From Isoperla grammatica (Eukaryota > Arthropoda > Insecta > Plecoptera > Perlodidae), in assembly GCA_945910005.1 (NCBI GenBank), contig OX246740.1, positions 860,917 to 924,916 of the forward strand: a DNA stretch of 64,000 nucleotides. The letters are read 5' to 3'. Made by a program: the position numbers and the translations under genes. Positions within the stretch are counted from its first letter, which is position 1. Every line of letters starts with the position of its first letter. Below are positions 36,099 to 48,108 of this stretch, piece by piece. Below the pieces are notes generated by a model. It worked only from the letters and a program-made list of their open reading frames with translations, made no database searches and was not told the DNA's origin.

Positions 36099-37561
36099 GA
36101 GGTGTGGTGAGCAAATCCACACAATTTGAATCCGAATCCATAGATTCGAATTTTCGAAGTTTTGAAAATTTGAGTTTCCCGCCATATTTCGGCTATTTCT
36201 ACCAAAAAGTCAGTGGATTTCTGGCACATGGTCGCCATTTAAAAAAAATATACATTTGTAGCACTGTCAGAATGGTCATACTTTAAGCCAGAGGTGCCCA
36301 ACTTAATTTAGAAGTGGGCCACATGGCATAATTATTCAATGTTGGCGGGCCACATACACGTATATATAGTATATTATAGTATATATGTTAGTATAGTATA
36401 TATGTTATTCTATATCTATATCAAATTCCCCGTCAGAAAATGGTCTTCCCCCACTGCTAGTAATTGTGTGTAACACGAAAACTAGCGCGGACAGACGCTT
36501 GAAAATCATTTACCTTCTTTTTAAACATACTGTGCTGCGATACAAGATTTTTCATACGTTTATTTACCTTATCAATTCGAATTAATCCTTTGTTTATGTA
36601 TTTATCACACTCGTTTTTGTACTTCGAGTCATGATACCTTTGCAAGATCACAACTTATAGGGTGAAACATATTTGCGGGGACATTTGGTAAACCAGTAGC
36701 ATTTGTTGTCTGTGCCAGAGTCCTCGCCAATTAGTAAATCGGACGTCGCCACAGAAAACAATAATACCACCCCTTCCTCGGCTTCTAAGAAACTAAGCTT
36801 GACCGAGAACAAAACTAGAAGTATATACAAAAGAATTCTGATAAATGTTCGCTGCGAAGTCTAAAATATAGTTATATACATCCAGTATCCACCGAATAAA
36901 TTTCAAAACGATGTGCTTTCAGATAAAACTGATTTTTTTTCGTGGGTTTAGTCGTGAGACTAGAATGTAAATGGGAGGTGTGGGCCAGTTGAAATGGCTT
37001 GGCGGGCCGCATGTTGGGCACCCCTGCTTTAAGCCAAGAGCTACAAAATTGGAAAGATCACTGTTCATGTTCTGACAAGTTACTGAAGATAATTACAATC
37101 CAGTTCATAACTTGTTTGTTAAAATGCCTAGTTATTTTAAATGCAAAGTGAAAACAATGAAAACATAAAATTTTAAGATAGTGTACATAGGTAAGGCTTA
37201 ACCATAACCCTACTTATTACCTCTTACCAACCTACTGATTTATAAACTCTCGGAGGCCTACAATAAACTTGCTTTGTTGAGCATACTATTGTTTTCTTTA
37301 TAATTATTGGTATGCTTACATTTTTTACACGAACAATTAAAAAGGTTTCATTATTTTGTAAATTTGCAATAGGCCTATCCAGCCAGAATCAATACAAACT
37401 TGTAAATTATAATTGTTCTTGGCATATTTTGGTTTAAACTTACTACTACCTAGCTTATCCCTTTTGAAGGTTATTTATTGTAGGTGGCATAAGCAAAATT
37501 TGATTGAAAATTGGAAAAGATTCGGATTCGCTTCGGAGCAGCATAGATTCGCACACCTCTA
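36099..37561. mobile_element. Probable hAT-like element with nested copy
   Basis: Subterminal GAGGTGTGGTGAGCAAATCC at the left and GATTCGCACACCTCTA at the right are inverted relatives, but flanking 8-mers do not match. Holds the element 36289-37026. Confidence 0.5.
36289..37026. mobile_element. hAT-like MITE
   Basis: Termini CAGAGGTGCCCAACTT / ATGTTGGGCACCCCTG with perfect 8-bp duplication CTTTAAGC (36281-36288, 37027-37034), typical Charlie-like ends. A GGGCCACATGGC/GGCGGGCCGCATG motif pair lies inside. No transposase. Confidence 0.93.
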
Positions 37562-37754
37562 AAAGGTATACAACGAATGCCTTAACTGCAGCGCTGCGAA
37601 CGTTCCGACCACTGAGCACTGCCTACTAGAATTCACCGAAAATCTCTCAAGAAGGCAGTGCACTAATTATTATTGGAAAAATATCCATTGATTCCAAAGA
37701 AGAAATATAGTTTTGCCAATGGCGTGTGCTCTCTGTGTTGTTAGCTAGACTCAC

Positions 37755-38037
37755 CGCCCTCTGCCGTGGTGGCCGTCACATACTTCCCGGGCGGGTACAC
37801 AGTGTCGTTGACCTTGACGTAAACCGTCATGTTGTAGGTGGTGAAAGGGTTGAGTGGCTTGAACATCAGCTCTGTCTCCTTGATCCAGTGCGTGTGATTG
37901 GTCCACTTGGAATTGGGGGCGGTGTCGGCAATCGACGGGAGGTAATGAAAGACGATATCCTTGGGACTCTTCATGTACCAGTTGAGAAGCAGGCTGGTGG
38001 CAGTGATGCTGTGGATATCCACTCCAATTGCCAGTGC
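37755..38037 (-). CDS. SORL1: SORL1 exon: FN3 domain 1
   Basis: 283 nt, phase 0 in and 1 out. One fibronectin III domain: SITATSLLLNWYMKSPKD early strands, LMFKPLNPFTTYNMTVYVKV for the conserved L-x-P-x-T-x-Y strand, ending TATTAEG. Two sequons (NHT, NMT). Confidence 0.95.
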
Positions 38038-38151
38038 CTGAAAGATACATCCACATCTATACTATTGCTGAGACATAGTGTATACTTGGATAGAGGCCAA
38101 AATGGCTGAGTTAATTGGAACTCAGAACAAGGTAATGTTCTAGTGAGGGAA

Positions 38152-38690
38152 GGACGACAGCTTACCTGACAAAGTAGATAGGTCACTTTGAGAAACATAT
38201 ACAGTCCAGCCCACTTATAACGAACTTGAAGGGAGCTGATTTTTACTTTGCTAAAAAAGAACTTTGTTAAAACAGAACTTATTTCCATGCATTTTTGTTT
38301 AAGATGAATCAAAATTACTTTGTTAAATCCAGAATTTTGTTAAAAGAGAGTTCTTTAAAAGTGGGCCCGACTGTAGATGAGAAGACAAATACATAATATG
38401 CTGAGACGTTTCGGCCAACTCGTGGTCTTGATCACTCAGCGTGAGTAGAGAAACTAAACTAAACTTAAAACTAGGGTGAATTTACATGATGATGCCTGTA
38501 CCATTGTAGTTTTAAGTTTAGTTTAGTTTTTCTACTCACGCTGAGTGATCAAGACCACGAGTTGGCCAAACGTCTAAGTATATTGAGTTGTTGGAGTATA
38601 TTATTATAATATATCTCAGTATATTATTTGTCTTCTCATCTATATGTTTCTCAAAGCGACCTATCTACTTTCTCAGGTAAGCTGTCATCC
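38152..38690. repeat. Large inverted-repeat element with a MITE inside one arm
   Basis: Outer arms (GACAGCTTACCTGAC... and its complement ending at 38690) and inner arms (CACGAGTTGG... near 38415 and 38565) are inverted copies. A 172-bp pogo-like MITE (38202-38373) interrupts the left arm. Confidence 0.88.
38202..38373. mobile_element. pogo-like MITE, 172 bp
   Basis: TIRs CAGTCCAGCCCACTTATAAC / TTTAAAAGTGGGCCCGACTG between TA dinucleotides. Internal AACTTTGTTAAA-type repeats; no coding capacity. Confidence 0.88.
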
Positions 38691-38911
38691 TTACACAGTT
38701 GTACAGAAGGAGTCCTGTCTCTATTGGTTAGCACGACAACGCATGATGGCCGAATAGACCAATTGCGGGCATAAGAGAAGAAGAAGAAGATTCCATTCCA
38801 TTCTTCCATTCTTCTCAGCTAATTGTTTAGAAAGAAAACGATTACGTCACATCACGCCAATCACAATATCGCTGTTTTGTGTGGACATTTTAAATTTTCA
38901 ATAGTATACAC

Positions 38912-40087
38912 TAGGGGTGTGCGAGCCTACGATTTTCAAGTCGAGCCGAGCCGAGCCGAGTATGAGAAAAAAAGCTTGATTTTCGAGCCGAGCCGAGCTT
39001 TTGAAATAGCGTTAATTGTAAATTCACAGCTGCATTTTATGTTGGTGCAATGCGATAGGAAATGTATGTATACCGAAATTTCGGTTCGTCTAAGATGTAG
39101 TACATCTTTGTTTATTTATAACATATGTAAGTAACATAATTATCTTATTATATAGGGTTACATAATGTAACCCTGTTATTGTTGCGCGGTAGGTTGGTAA
39201 AACAGTTTAGTTGAACTGTTTTACCGACCTTAGGTTGCGCTAGCGTGGCCATTTAGTTCACAGTATCGACCATAGATCGCATGGTAGTTGCATTATTAGG
39301 GAGCTTAGAGAGTGTATGAATACAGTAACAGCAACTTTTCAACTTGTTTTTTAAAATGCATTTGTATTTGAGTAGAATATTAGAACATACTAAAGTAAAC
39401 TAAATTTCGTGTGAAATATTGATTTTATTGCAACTGAGCCTACAAACAGATCGAAATTCCATATCACAATGTCGGATATAAATAACGTTATAAAATACAG
39501 TTGGGGTTACTTTGTACTCACTGGACGGTTGCAGTTGCAGTCCCCTTACCATTTTGGCTCAATGTTTGCCTCCAAAAAAGCGGAACAAAGTAAAGTTTGG
39601 CTAGGCTTAGGCCTAGGCAGGCATAGAACTTTCGTGAAAATTAGAGCTAGATGTTTATTGTTTACTGTGAAAAGCAGAAAGCATCTGTTTTTCTACTCGC
39701 AGAATAACGAAACATCGTGCTGTATCTAGAGATGTAACATTTTATTCTCACGAGATCGGGGCCTAGGGAAAGCCCAGCTAGGCCTAGGCCAGGTACCCAG
39801 AAAAGTATACGTTCTCTTAAGTTTATGTTGGGCCTAAAACCCCGATTTTTTTTAAACTTCATCGTACTTGCAGACACCTAAATATTTGTTTCTGCCTTTT
39901 GGATTCTTCAGTCTGCGTTTATAGAAGTATATAATTAAAACCGCGCGACGACTGACATTTTTAGGCCTAGGCCTTGGCCTAGACAGCTCGACTCGGGAAT
40001 ATCGAGCCGAAAATGAAGCTCGGCTCGGTACCGAGCTTAAAAAAAAGCTCGAAAAAGCTCGTAAATTCGAGTACTCGCACACCCCTA
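38912..40087. mobile_element. hAT-like MITE, 1176 bp
   Basis: Termini TAGGGGTGTGCGAGCC / GAGTACTCGCACACCCCTA with perfect 8-bp duplication GTATACAC. GAGCCGAGCCGAG repeats follow the left end; a TAGGCCTA cluster lies inside. Confidence 0.94.
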
Positions 40088-40209
40088 GTATACACACAGT
40101 TGACACACATTATAAGACATTTCAAAGTTAAAACATGTATTTATTTATTACGGTAATGGTGTTTATAATAAGTGGCCTCTGGCGGGTCTGGAAATCCTAA
40201 AAACACGAG

Positions 40210-40326
40210 AAAAGTTTCGATATCGCTGATATCGATACGTTTCTTGATAAGTTTGATATCGCAACAGGATATCGATAATTCTTCCCGTGATATCGATATG
40301 ATCTTTTTTATCGCTGGGAAGCCCTA
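40210..40326. mobile_element. hAT MITE remnant
   Basis: Repeated ATCGATATCG motifs and the end GGGAAGCCCTA resemble one half of the 14068-15508 family. Left end absent. Confidence 0.5.
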
Positions 40327-40439
40327 ATATATAATATGTATGTCATCATATTATATCAAACATCTCAATTCTGGTACTGAATATCGATTATTATTGTCAA
40401 TAAAAAAAGACAACAAGAAACGAAAAAACTGCAAATTAC

Positions 40440-40533
40440 CTGATAGATCCTTGAACTCTGCTGACACTTTGCTTCGTCCATGCCGTCGTAGCAATCCTCA
40501 TGCCCATCACAGTACATGGTCAACGGTAAGCAC
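40440..40533 (-). CDS. SORL1: SORL1 exon: end of LDLa repeat 9
   Basis: 94 nt, phase 2 in and 0 out. K|CLPLTMYCDGHEDCYDGMD and EAKC complete the ninth and last LDLa repeat; QQSSRIYQ leads to the FN3 region. Donor gtaatt. Confidence 0.94.
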
Positions 40534-40610
40534 CTACGAGGAAAGACACAGATGAACAACATTGTAGGCCTACAGTATTGACTGGTAAATAATGTGGCCA
40601 AGGACACATT

Positions 40611-40759
40611 CCAACAGCTTACCATAGTTTTAGTAGTAAGTACAGTAGTCCACACATTAAATGTGGTAGAAAGGTACCTATTTCGAGAAAGACCACGCGG
40701 GACGAATAGTTCAAAATTGTGTATGAAAATAGTTTCACTTCTCTATGGTAAGCTGTTGG
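40611..40759. repeat. Short inverted-repeat element
   Basis: CCAACAGCTTACCATAG at the left and CTATGGTAAGCTGTTGG at the right are exact inverted copies of 17 nt. Confidence 0.75.
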
Positions 40760-41380
40760 CACCTATCCCTTACTCAGACACCATAAAGCAGCTTTTCGAC
40801 TTTACTGAACTTAACATCATTGTAATGACAAGAAATATGTTACCAAATCAAAAGTAATGAAGGCCTATAGCAGGACGCCTGCCGAAAGTATTTCTAAATT
40901 CGCGTTGAGAAAGGTGAAATATCCACAAGATAAAAAAAAATTGCTAACTGTAGTTGAAAGGTAAAAACTCCATTTTTAAAAAGGAGATCAGAAGTTTAGA
41001 TAGGCTAACGTAAGTAGCTATTGTTATATATCCAAATAGGTCAATGTTTTCTGAAAAGAATCGCCTCGCATTCTGTGACGTAGAACTGCTCCTTCTTGAG
41101 CTACGGGCCTTTGTTTAGGACCGTGTGTACCTGGGCCTGGGGTGATGTACACGAGCTCAGCCGGCGGGCGGCTGGCTGGCTGGCTGTCTAGAGTCCACAC
41201 TTTGTTGACTTCACTACTATGCCATATATTTATGGTATAAAGCATATCGGATCACTTAGGCCAACTCTTCTCTATTCCGCTAAAGATAACAAAGGTGGCA
41301 TAGAGAGGGGTCAGGATTGGATTTTTGATTTTTCCCATTTAAGAATATTCAAGAATTTATTATCGATCTGGCCAATGTGG

Positions 41381-42040
41381 ACTGGGCTACGGTATACAAC
41401 AACGCAGGGGAGAGTGTGGATGAAAAATTTAGTAAATTCCTCAGTGCTTAGCTATTAATCTTTGAGAAGCACTTCCCTAAGAAACGAGTTTGTTAGCAAA
41501 AAAATCATTCAAACAGATATGGGGGATGGATTACTGATGAAATTAGATTAGCTTTTCACACTAAACGAGAATTGTATAAAATAAGTAGAGTGGACGATAG
41601 TGAGGAATTCAAGCAATATTTCAGGAACTTTAAAAAGCAGCTATCAGCAACAATAAAAAAAGCTAAGAAAAATTTCCATGCGCCATTAATATGGCAGTCG
41701 GTTAATCGAGCAAAAGCAACTTGCAATTTAGCTAACCATCTATCAGGTAAAGCTTCCAAACAAAACAGGGGGTACTATCGAGGTACTACTTAAAATAGAT
41801 GAAGAGGAGTTAACTGACAAGGTTGTTATAGCATTTCACGACAATAGCAAGTACTTTGATTGATGATAGTTTAGGGAATTCTACTCCAGGTAATAGGTGA
41901 GTGCAAGGAGCCAAACCGGATCGCATCGATAGTTTTATTCTTAGTCCTACTTCTCCGGCAGAAGTAATTGAGGTTATGAATGAGCTTCTACTGAAGAGGT
42001 CAACGGGGTGGGATGGAGTACCAAGCTTTATATTATATAT
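41381..42040 (+). mobile_element. Degraded LINE fragment
   Basis: Frame-broken remnants: WITDEIRLAFHTKRELYKIS, FKQYFRNFKKQLSATIKKAK and SPAEVIEVMNELLLKRSTGW-DG match the endonuclease-RT linker and RT start of non-LTR elements. Several stops and frame changes; not functional. Confidence 0.7.
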
Positions 42041-42402
42041 AGCGTAGTGGGAAAGAAATTATGAACATTAGTCTAACAAAAATTGGATTTTGAAGCTAAA
42101 TAAGCTACATGTCATGAAATGGGATGAAAACTTAACAGTATAAGGGATATTATATTTTCATAATAACTACCACAAGTCATCCAAGACATGTTAGCAGTTC
42201 CAGAATCAGGAAAATGTTTATTACTTTGTAGCAGATTAAATCCCTATATATTTAGGGTAGGCCTAGTCAGAGTTTGAAACAAGGGTAAACGTTAAAAAAA
42301 AAAAAAAAAAAAAACAGTAGCCTATGATACACATTTGCCATTTGGCATTTATCACAATTGCCATTTTCCTGTACCTCAGGTGTATGAATTACTATGACCT
42401 AC
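42041..42402. other. SORL1 intron, featureless
   Basis: Only an A run (about 42294-42315), possibly a retroelement tail, stands out. Confidence 0.5.
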
Positions 42403-42524
42403 TTGTAAATGTCGCATGAGAACATCCCCTGCTGGCAGCTGGGTGTGGCAGGGGTTGGGCCCGTGGGGCGTTCGCATCCCTCCTCGTCAGAGCCGTCTGG
42501 GCACTGCTTCCGGCCATCGCACAC
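42403..42524 (-). CDS. SORL1: SORL1 exon: LDLa repeat 8 end and repeat 9 start
   Basis: 122 nt, phase 0 in and 2 out (AA|gtaggt). VCDGRKQCPDGSDEEGC completes repeat 8; a short RPTGPTPATP linker and CQQGMFSCDIY open repeat 9. No long single-frame ORF marks it, because the exon is short and split between repeats. Confidence 0.92.
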
Positions 42525-43129
42525 CTTAACACAGACCCTTGCATTTTAGTTCACTAACAAACCCAGGTCTACAGGATGACGTGTTACACTACTAGTCTAC
42601 ACAACTAGTGAGTTGACTAGTCGACCATTATCGGAAGTCCAACTAGGCCTACTCCATAATCCACTTCTTGGTGACGTCACTTTAAGGTTGTGGTAACAGC
42701 CGCAGTGACGCCTACATTATTCGTGATTTCGTCACATATTAATTCATTTTCGGCATTTGAAATTTGAAAATGTTTACACTCAGCTCATAATTTAGACAGA
42801 AAAAATGTTATTAATAATCGATTGACGAATCGGTAATTGGAACGGTTTAACTAATAATCGGAATCGGTAATCGGATCGGCAAATTTGATGAATCGGACCA
42901 TACCGAGTTATGAACATTTTAAGCACATAATTATCCAAGCCCTAGCTTTGACCATGAGTATATCTACAATTTTGCAAATTACTAGGCACCCATGACAATA
43001 AAAATGAATGTTCTACCGGGTAACTTATGTACCAGCTGCCGCGTATTGACATCTCTAATCCCTGGCAACAGTTCTAGGGTTACATATACAATTAGTCCAT
43101 CAACCTCCCTAAATATCTAGTCAAGCAAT

Positions 43130-43260
43130 TAGAAAAAAAGAGTGGAATAAATTGGTGGAGAAACGGGAGGAGGATGATGAGGAAGAAACGCCGAATCTGG
43201 CAAGCTCAGTATCTACAAGTTTCAGGCCCTAGATAACGGTGGAAAACAACCACTCAATCC
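43130..43260. repeat. Interspersed repeat, copy B
   Basis: Ordered match to 23290-23470 (GGAGGAGGATGATGAGGAAG, AGGCCCTAGATAACGGTGG). Confidence 0.7.
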
Positions 43261-43354
43261 GACACAGTTGGAACTTGGAACTGAATTCAAGATTATTATA
43301 ATTATTTAAGCAGTTGACTTGTGATAACATTAGCATGTGAAAACATGCACGTAC

Positions 43355-43500
43355 CTGTGACAAGGGGACACACGAGCCGTCTACACGACACTTGAGCTGG
43401 TTATCTCCGCACGTCACCTTAGTTGGACAGTGAACTTCGTCCTCTCCCCCACTACAATCCTTCTCTCCGTCACACACCCACGCGTCAGCAATGCACTCCC
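43355..43500 (-). CDS. SORL1: SORL1 exon: LDLa repeat 7 end and repeat 8 start
   Basis: 146 nt, phase 1 in and 0 out. Encodes ECIADAWVCDGEKDCSGGED with EVHC closing repeat 7, then CGDNQLKCRVDGSCVPLSQ opening repeat 8. Acceptor ttgttgtag; donor gtacgt. Confidence 0.95.
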
Positions 43501-43994
43501 CTACAACAAAAGATAACATTTTACTATTTTTTGTTTATTGTACAATCAATAGATAGTCCAATGAAAATGATGAAGTTCCCATTTGGTAGAGGTGTGTACA
43601 TTTCGTGAATGGAGATAACACATAGGCCTATGTAGGAGTTATTTTAAATTAGTCAATTTTAAAATGAAAAAATAACAAAGAATTGTGATATTCTATACGA
43701 TTTTGTACTTAGCCTACAGCAAAAGATAAAAAAAAACAGAGCAGGCCAGATCAAGAAGCTAATTTGTATTGGATAGCGAGAAAAATGAATGGCTGAAAGG
43801 TCATCATTGCATAAGAGGAAAAAAAAAACTTAGCCTACATGTGTTTTATGTTCAACCACCAGAAAAACTTATACCATACTCGACGCATACATATATGTAG
43901 TATAATTAGGGCTAATAATTATTAATTTTCATAATACAAGAATTAAAAAATACCATTTCTTTTTATTTCTGATATGATTGTAATTGCCACCAAC

Positions 43995-44202
43995 CTGAGA
44001 CACACATGAACTCGTATGGTGAGCACGTGAGAGCGTGCGGAGGCTTGGTAGACGGTGTTGTGCCGGGCGTTGTCGGGCCGGTATTCACTCCACATCCCAC
44101 CTCGTCAGTGCCGTCCTCGCAGTCCAATGTTCCGTCACACTTCCACCAGTACGGAATGCACTTCCCGTTGTTGCACAGGAACATCCAGTCGTTGCACGAG
44201 TT
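43995..44202 (-). CDS. SORL1: SORL1 exon: LDLa repeat 6, linker, start of repeat 7
   Basis: 208 nt, phase 0 in and 1 out. Contains [23 protein letters not shown], then a Thr/Pro-rich spacer ([16 protein letters not shown]) likely to be O-glycosylated, then [10 protein letters not shown], which begins the next LDLa repeat. Donor gttggt is weaker than most in this gene. Confidence 0.95.
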
Positions 44203-44310
44203 CTGTCAACCAGAGAACACACCGTGCTATAGGTATGTATCTAGATGGTGTTAGTGCCTAGTAGTGGTGGAGTGTAGGGATATGATCCAACAGCTTAGCA
44301 TCGAGTAAGA

Positions 44311-44866
44311 TGACGACTTTGAGAGTGAAAGTTGACATTGAAGAGACGTAATACAGATGACGACTTTGAGAGTGAAAGTTGACATTAAAGAGACGTAATA
44401 CAGATGACGACTTTGAGGGTTGAAAGTTGGCATTGAAGAGACGTAATACAGATGACGACTTTGAGGGTTGAAAGTTGGCATTGAAGAGACGTAATACAGA
44501 TGACGACTTTGAGAGTGAAAGTTGACATTGAAGAGACATAAGACAGATGACGACTTTGAGAGTGAAAGTTAACATTGAAGAGACATAAGACAGATGACGA
44601 CTTTGAGAGTGAAGGTTGACATTGAGGAGACGTAATACAGATGACGACTTTGAGGGTTGAAAGTTGGCATTGAAGAGACGTAATACAGATGACGACTTTG
44701 AGAGTGAAAGTTGACATTAAAGAGAAGTAATACAGATGACGACTTTGAGAGTGAAAGTTGACATTAAAGAGAAGTAATACAGATGACGACTTTGAGAGTG
44801 AAAGTTGACATTGAAGAGACATAATACAGATGACGACTTGGAGGGTTGAAAGTTGACATTGAAGAG
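44311..44866. repeat. 47-48 bp minisatellite, about 12 units
   Basis: Units start GATGACGACTTTGAGAG and end GAGACGTAATACA, with two variants (gagagtgaaag and gagggttgaaag). Lies in the intron just upstream of exon 43995-44202. Long ORFs through it are by-products of the repeat. Confidence 0.96.
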
Positions 44867-44869
44867 AAA

Positions 44870-45853
44870 AAATACAAACATAGGCCTATACGTAACTAAA
44901 TGTTAATATAGTGTGTGTTCATGGGTAGGCCCTACACATACATATGTGCACCTTGGGTTGCTAATTAACCTAAGCGAGCATCTCTATTCTACTTTTATGG
45001 CACTCGTTCTGTTTGATTTTTGTTTTTCTGCCCCGTGATAGCGGTCAAACGGAGACTGTAATGCCTTCTAAATTGCCACTCACAGCTTGTTGTAAGTAAC
45101 AGAACAAAGGCAGTGCCTTTTTGGGCACCATTTTGTTTCTATATCCTGTTTTAAGTGTTCTGTTTAAGCCTGCCTAAACTTGTTTCTTACTCTTTAATGT
45201 GTTTCCGGGTTCATAAATAATGTTTTTCGGTCACTTTTACTATCAAGTTATCAATTTATTTATAGGGAACCTGCAACTAATGTCACAGCCAAACCTCAAC
45301 AATGGAAACTGATGGACAAACAAGCTGTCAATGTATTAGCTTTGCAAAAAATGGGGGGAAAACAATTAGTTTTAACAATAGTAACTGCTTGCCAGTTAAA
45401 ATTACTGTTCAATGATGTACAACAACGATCTGAAAGTTTGTAAACGTTTTGAACATTTGAATTTTCCAACTTCAGAACATTTTATTTTTTGAAATCTTGT
45501 TGTTTGTCCATCGGTTCAATTCATTTGTTTTATTGTTGTGTTTTTGTGTTGTTCGTACCCTATTCACATGATCATATTTTTTCTCCCATTTAACACTACA
45601 GTACTTTAAGAGTTTTAGCCACAACTTTAGGAACTTTAAAGAAAGTTCGAAGTTTGGTCTGATATGAAGGTACAGCTCAAACAAAAAATAAGGGTTCACA
45701 CACCCCTATTTACATCCCTACGAATAATGATAGAATCATGTTCCAAATCATATTTAATTTTAAAAATGTGTAGGGTATATATTGTTTAAATTTGTCTTTC
45801 AGTTAACGTTATGGTAACTAACCGTGGGGAATCCAAAATGCCAGTATACTCAC
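44870..45853. other. SORL1 intron, no gene recognised
   Basis: Ends near 45709 with GGGTTCACACACCCCTA, a lone hAT-like terminus; the partner was not found. Confidence 0.45.
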
Positions 45854-46134
45854 AGTGGGCACGAAGGGTGGCGGTATGGGGGGGCCTGGGGTGGGCGAGA
45901 GGGTGGTGTTGCACCCCTTCTCATCTGAGGCCTCGTCGTCCTGACAGTCATCGTCCCCGTCGCAGCGCCAAGACTTGAAGATGCAGTGGTTGTTCTTGCA
46001 AGCAAACTGCCACGACTGACACGCACCGGTAGAGCAGTTGCGCTCGTCAGATCCGTCCGAGCAGTCCGTTTCTCCGTCACACCGCCAGGTGGGAGGAAGG
46101 CACTGGGCGTTGCTTGCACACCGGAACTCACCGG
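45854..46134 (-). CDS. SORL1: SORL1 exon: LDLa repeats 4 and 5 plus Pro-rich linker
   Basis: 281 nt, phase 1 in and 0 out. Repeat 4 (EFRCASNAQC..SDGSDERNC) and repeat 5 (CQSWQFACKNNHC..DDEASDEKGC) are followed by a Thr/Pro linker (SPTPGPPIPPPFVPT). The exon starts CCG|GTGAGT, so a donor-like site lies 3 nt inside it. The 5' edge and acceptor are repeated as a 105-bp tandem array up to 46447. Confidence 0.96.
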
Positions 46135-46447
46135 CTGGAACACACACAGACATGTTGCATCATAGCGTGCTGGTTCAGCAGTCACAGCGCCAGGTGGGAG
46201 GAAGGCACTGGGCGTTGCTTGCACACCGGAACTCACCGGCTGGAACACACACAGACATGTAGCATCATAGCGTGCCGGTTCAGCAGTCACAGCGCCAGGT
46301 GGGAGGAAGGCACTGGGCGTTGCTTGCACACCGGAACTCACCGGCTGGAACACACACAGACATGTTGCATCATAGCGTGCCGGTTCAGCAGTCACAGCGC
46401 CAGGTCGGAGGAAGGCACTGGGCGTTGCTTGCACACCGGAACTCACC
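46084..46447. repeat. 105-bp tandem array seeded from exon 45854-46134 acceptor
   Basis: Acceptor-bearing ccggctggaacacac recurs at 105-bp spacing (exon starts 46134, 46239, 46344); a fourth partial unit lacks the acceptor. Each carries ~50 nt of the exon 5' end encoding GEFRCASNAQCLPP. Confidence 0.95.
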
Positions 46448-46978
46448 TCATGAATACATCACAATACAAATATTATAGATTTCCCTCCCAAAACATGTAG
46501 ATATGTGCACGATACATGGAACTAAACAATATATGTACTTGCAAATAGTCCACCTCCTATGCGAGAAATAACATTTAACATTCATTTGGACTCCATTATC
46601 GATTGATATTTTTTTAAGTCGCCTATCGCGATCAATAATCGATTTTACTGACCCGATTATCGATACTGAAATTCATATCGAACGGAAACCCTAGTAAAAA
46701 CGTTAATTTTTATACAAGATTTACTTGTTACTTCTCTTTTCACTAAAGATTACTCACCAACTGCGTCAGAACCACTAAAAATAGATTAGATGCATTCTGG
46801 TGGCAAGAAATAAACTGGTATGGAGTTGAGCTGTCAGTTGTTCATTGTTGTTTTATTGCTGTCATCAATGGCGGTGAAAAGAGGTTGCTTAGGAGCGCTA
46901 TCTATTCTGTTAGTTCGAGTCCTCACATTTTAGCACAAAGCAGCTTTTAGTGGAAATTAACTGATCAGATTAGTATTA

Positions 46979-47926
46979 CAGTAGAACCGCCTTCGTACGT
47001 ACGTTTTTCTACGTATTTTACGTTTTTTTTACGAGGTCCGGTGAAGCCTTATGGCATTTATACATAATTTATTTCTTTAATACGTTTCCCAATATTACGT
47101 TTTTTACGTTAATGTGTTCCAAAATTCAGTCCGTCAGGGTAATTTGATCCAATAGTATGTTTTCTGTGTTCTCATAATCGGTTTTTCCGGCCAGCCAGTG
47201 AGCCGAATTCCAAGTTGTTATTGTTCAAGGGCGACCACGTTAGTCATTCATTCTTTTATCCCAGTTCTTCAAAGCGCCCCCCCCCCCTTTCCTTGCTCTA
47301 CACAATACAACCCAGCCGCCAGTGAGTGCCTTGACCAGCTGCATCTCATTCCGCGTGGGGGGGGGGGGGCCCGGGGAGGTCTCTGAAAGGGTTGTTTTAT
47401 CTACGATCTCGGATCTCGGCTGCCGGCAATGAGGTTCTTTACCTGCTTACCATAAATAACAAACCCTCGTCCAGTAATCCTCTTTACAAAGGTGTTTGTC
47501 AAAGTACAGAGTTAATTAAACATACATTGCTGTCGCACTTCGACTACTCTTATTGTCCTAAGTATAGAAGGCAATATTTTTACCCACTAGATTTTTTTTA
47601 AATGTTGGGTTACGTCATCACAGCCTAGCCTAGCTGCGTGACCTTGGTCGCTAGGGCTCGCTTACGACCCTTCTCAGATAAGAATGGTGTCGGGGGGGGG
47701 GGGTTATGGCAACAAGAGCGGCTTGGTAGGCAGAGGCTAAATTTAAACACCATAATAAGAGCTTTTACAAGATTTGAGACAATTCCTTTGTCATATCCTA
47801 GGGCTAAGTGTTAGAAATGTATGAAACGACAGATTTGAAGAATTCAATAGGCCTAGTGCGTTTTTTTCCCGTTACCACGTTTTTATGTCTTGAGTCCATG
47901 GAAAACGTACAAAGGAGATTTTACTG
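46979..47926 (+). mobile_element. pogo/Tc1-like MITE, copy 2
   Basis: Termini CAGTAGAACCGCCTTCGTACG / CGTACAAAGGAGATTTTACTG with TA on both sides (46977-46978, 47927-47928). Aligns along most of its length with 14456-15426 reversed, including C/G homopolymers at equivalent places. Its right end is ~35 bp from the donor of exon 47962-48108. Confidence 0.92.
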
Positions 47927-47961
47927 TACTACTCGAATGTAAGTATAGTGGAAATGCTCAC

Positions 47962-48108
47962 GTCTGCAGGTGGTGGTGGTGGCGGTGGAGGTACAGTTCT
48001 TCTCATCGGAACCGTCACGGCAATCGTCCTCAAGGTCGCAGCGCCATCGACTCGAGATGCAACGTCTGTTGTCGCACTGGAACTGATCTTTCGTGCAGGT
48101 CGTGTAGT
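47962..48108 (-). CDS. SORL1: SORL1 exon: LDLa repeat 3
   Basis: 147 nt, phase 1 to 1. Encodes [29 protein letters not shown], followed by a short Thr-rich linker and the first cysteine of the next repeat. A pogo-like MITE ends about 35 bp past its donor. Confidence 0.96.

Noticed and set aside
44258..44822. Overlapping repetitive ORFs on the minus strand
   Set aside because: The 47-48 bp minisatellite is open in several frames; no exon or domain evidence.
44311..44866. CRISPR-like regular repeat
   Set aside because: Units are contiguous and lack unique spacers; this is a eukaryotic minisatellite.
45850..46446. 198-codon repetitive ORF on the minus strand
   Set aside because: Out-of-frame reading through the 105-bp exon-edge array and the LDLa exon.
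47198..47601. Two ORFs similar to ORFs at 14753-15201
   Set aside because: Similarity comes from two copies of a MITE, with homopolymer indels and no domain; not a conserved protein.
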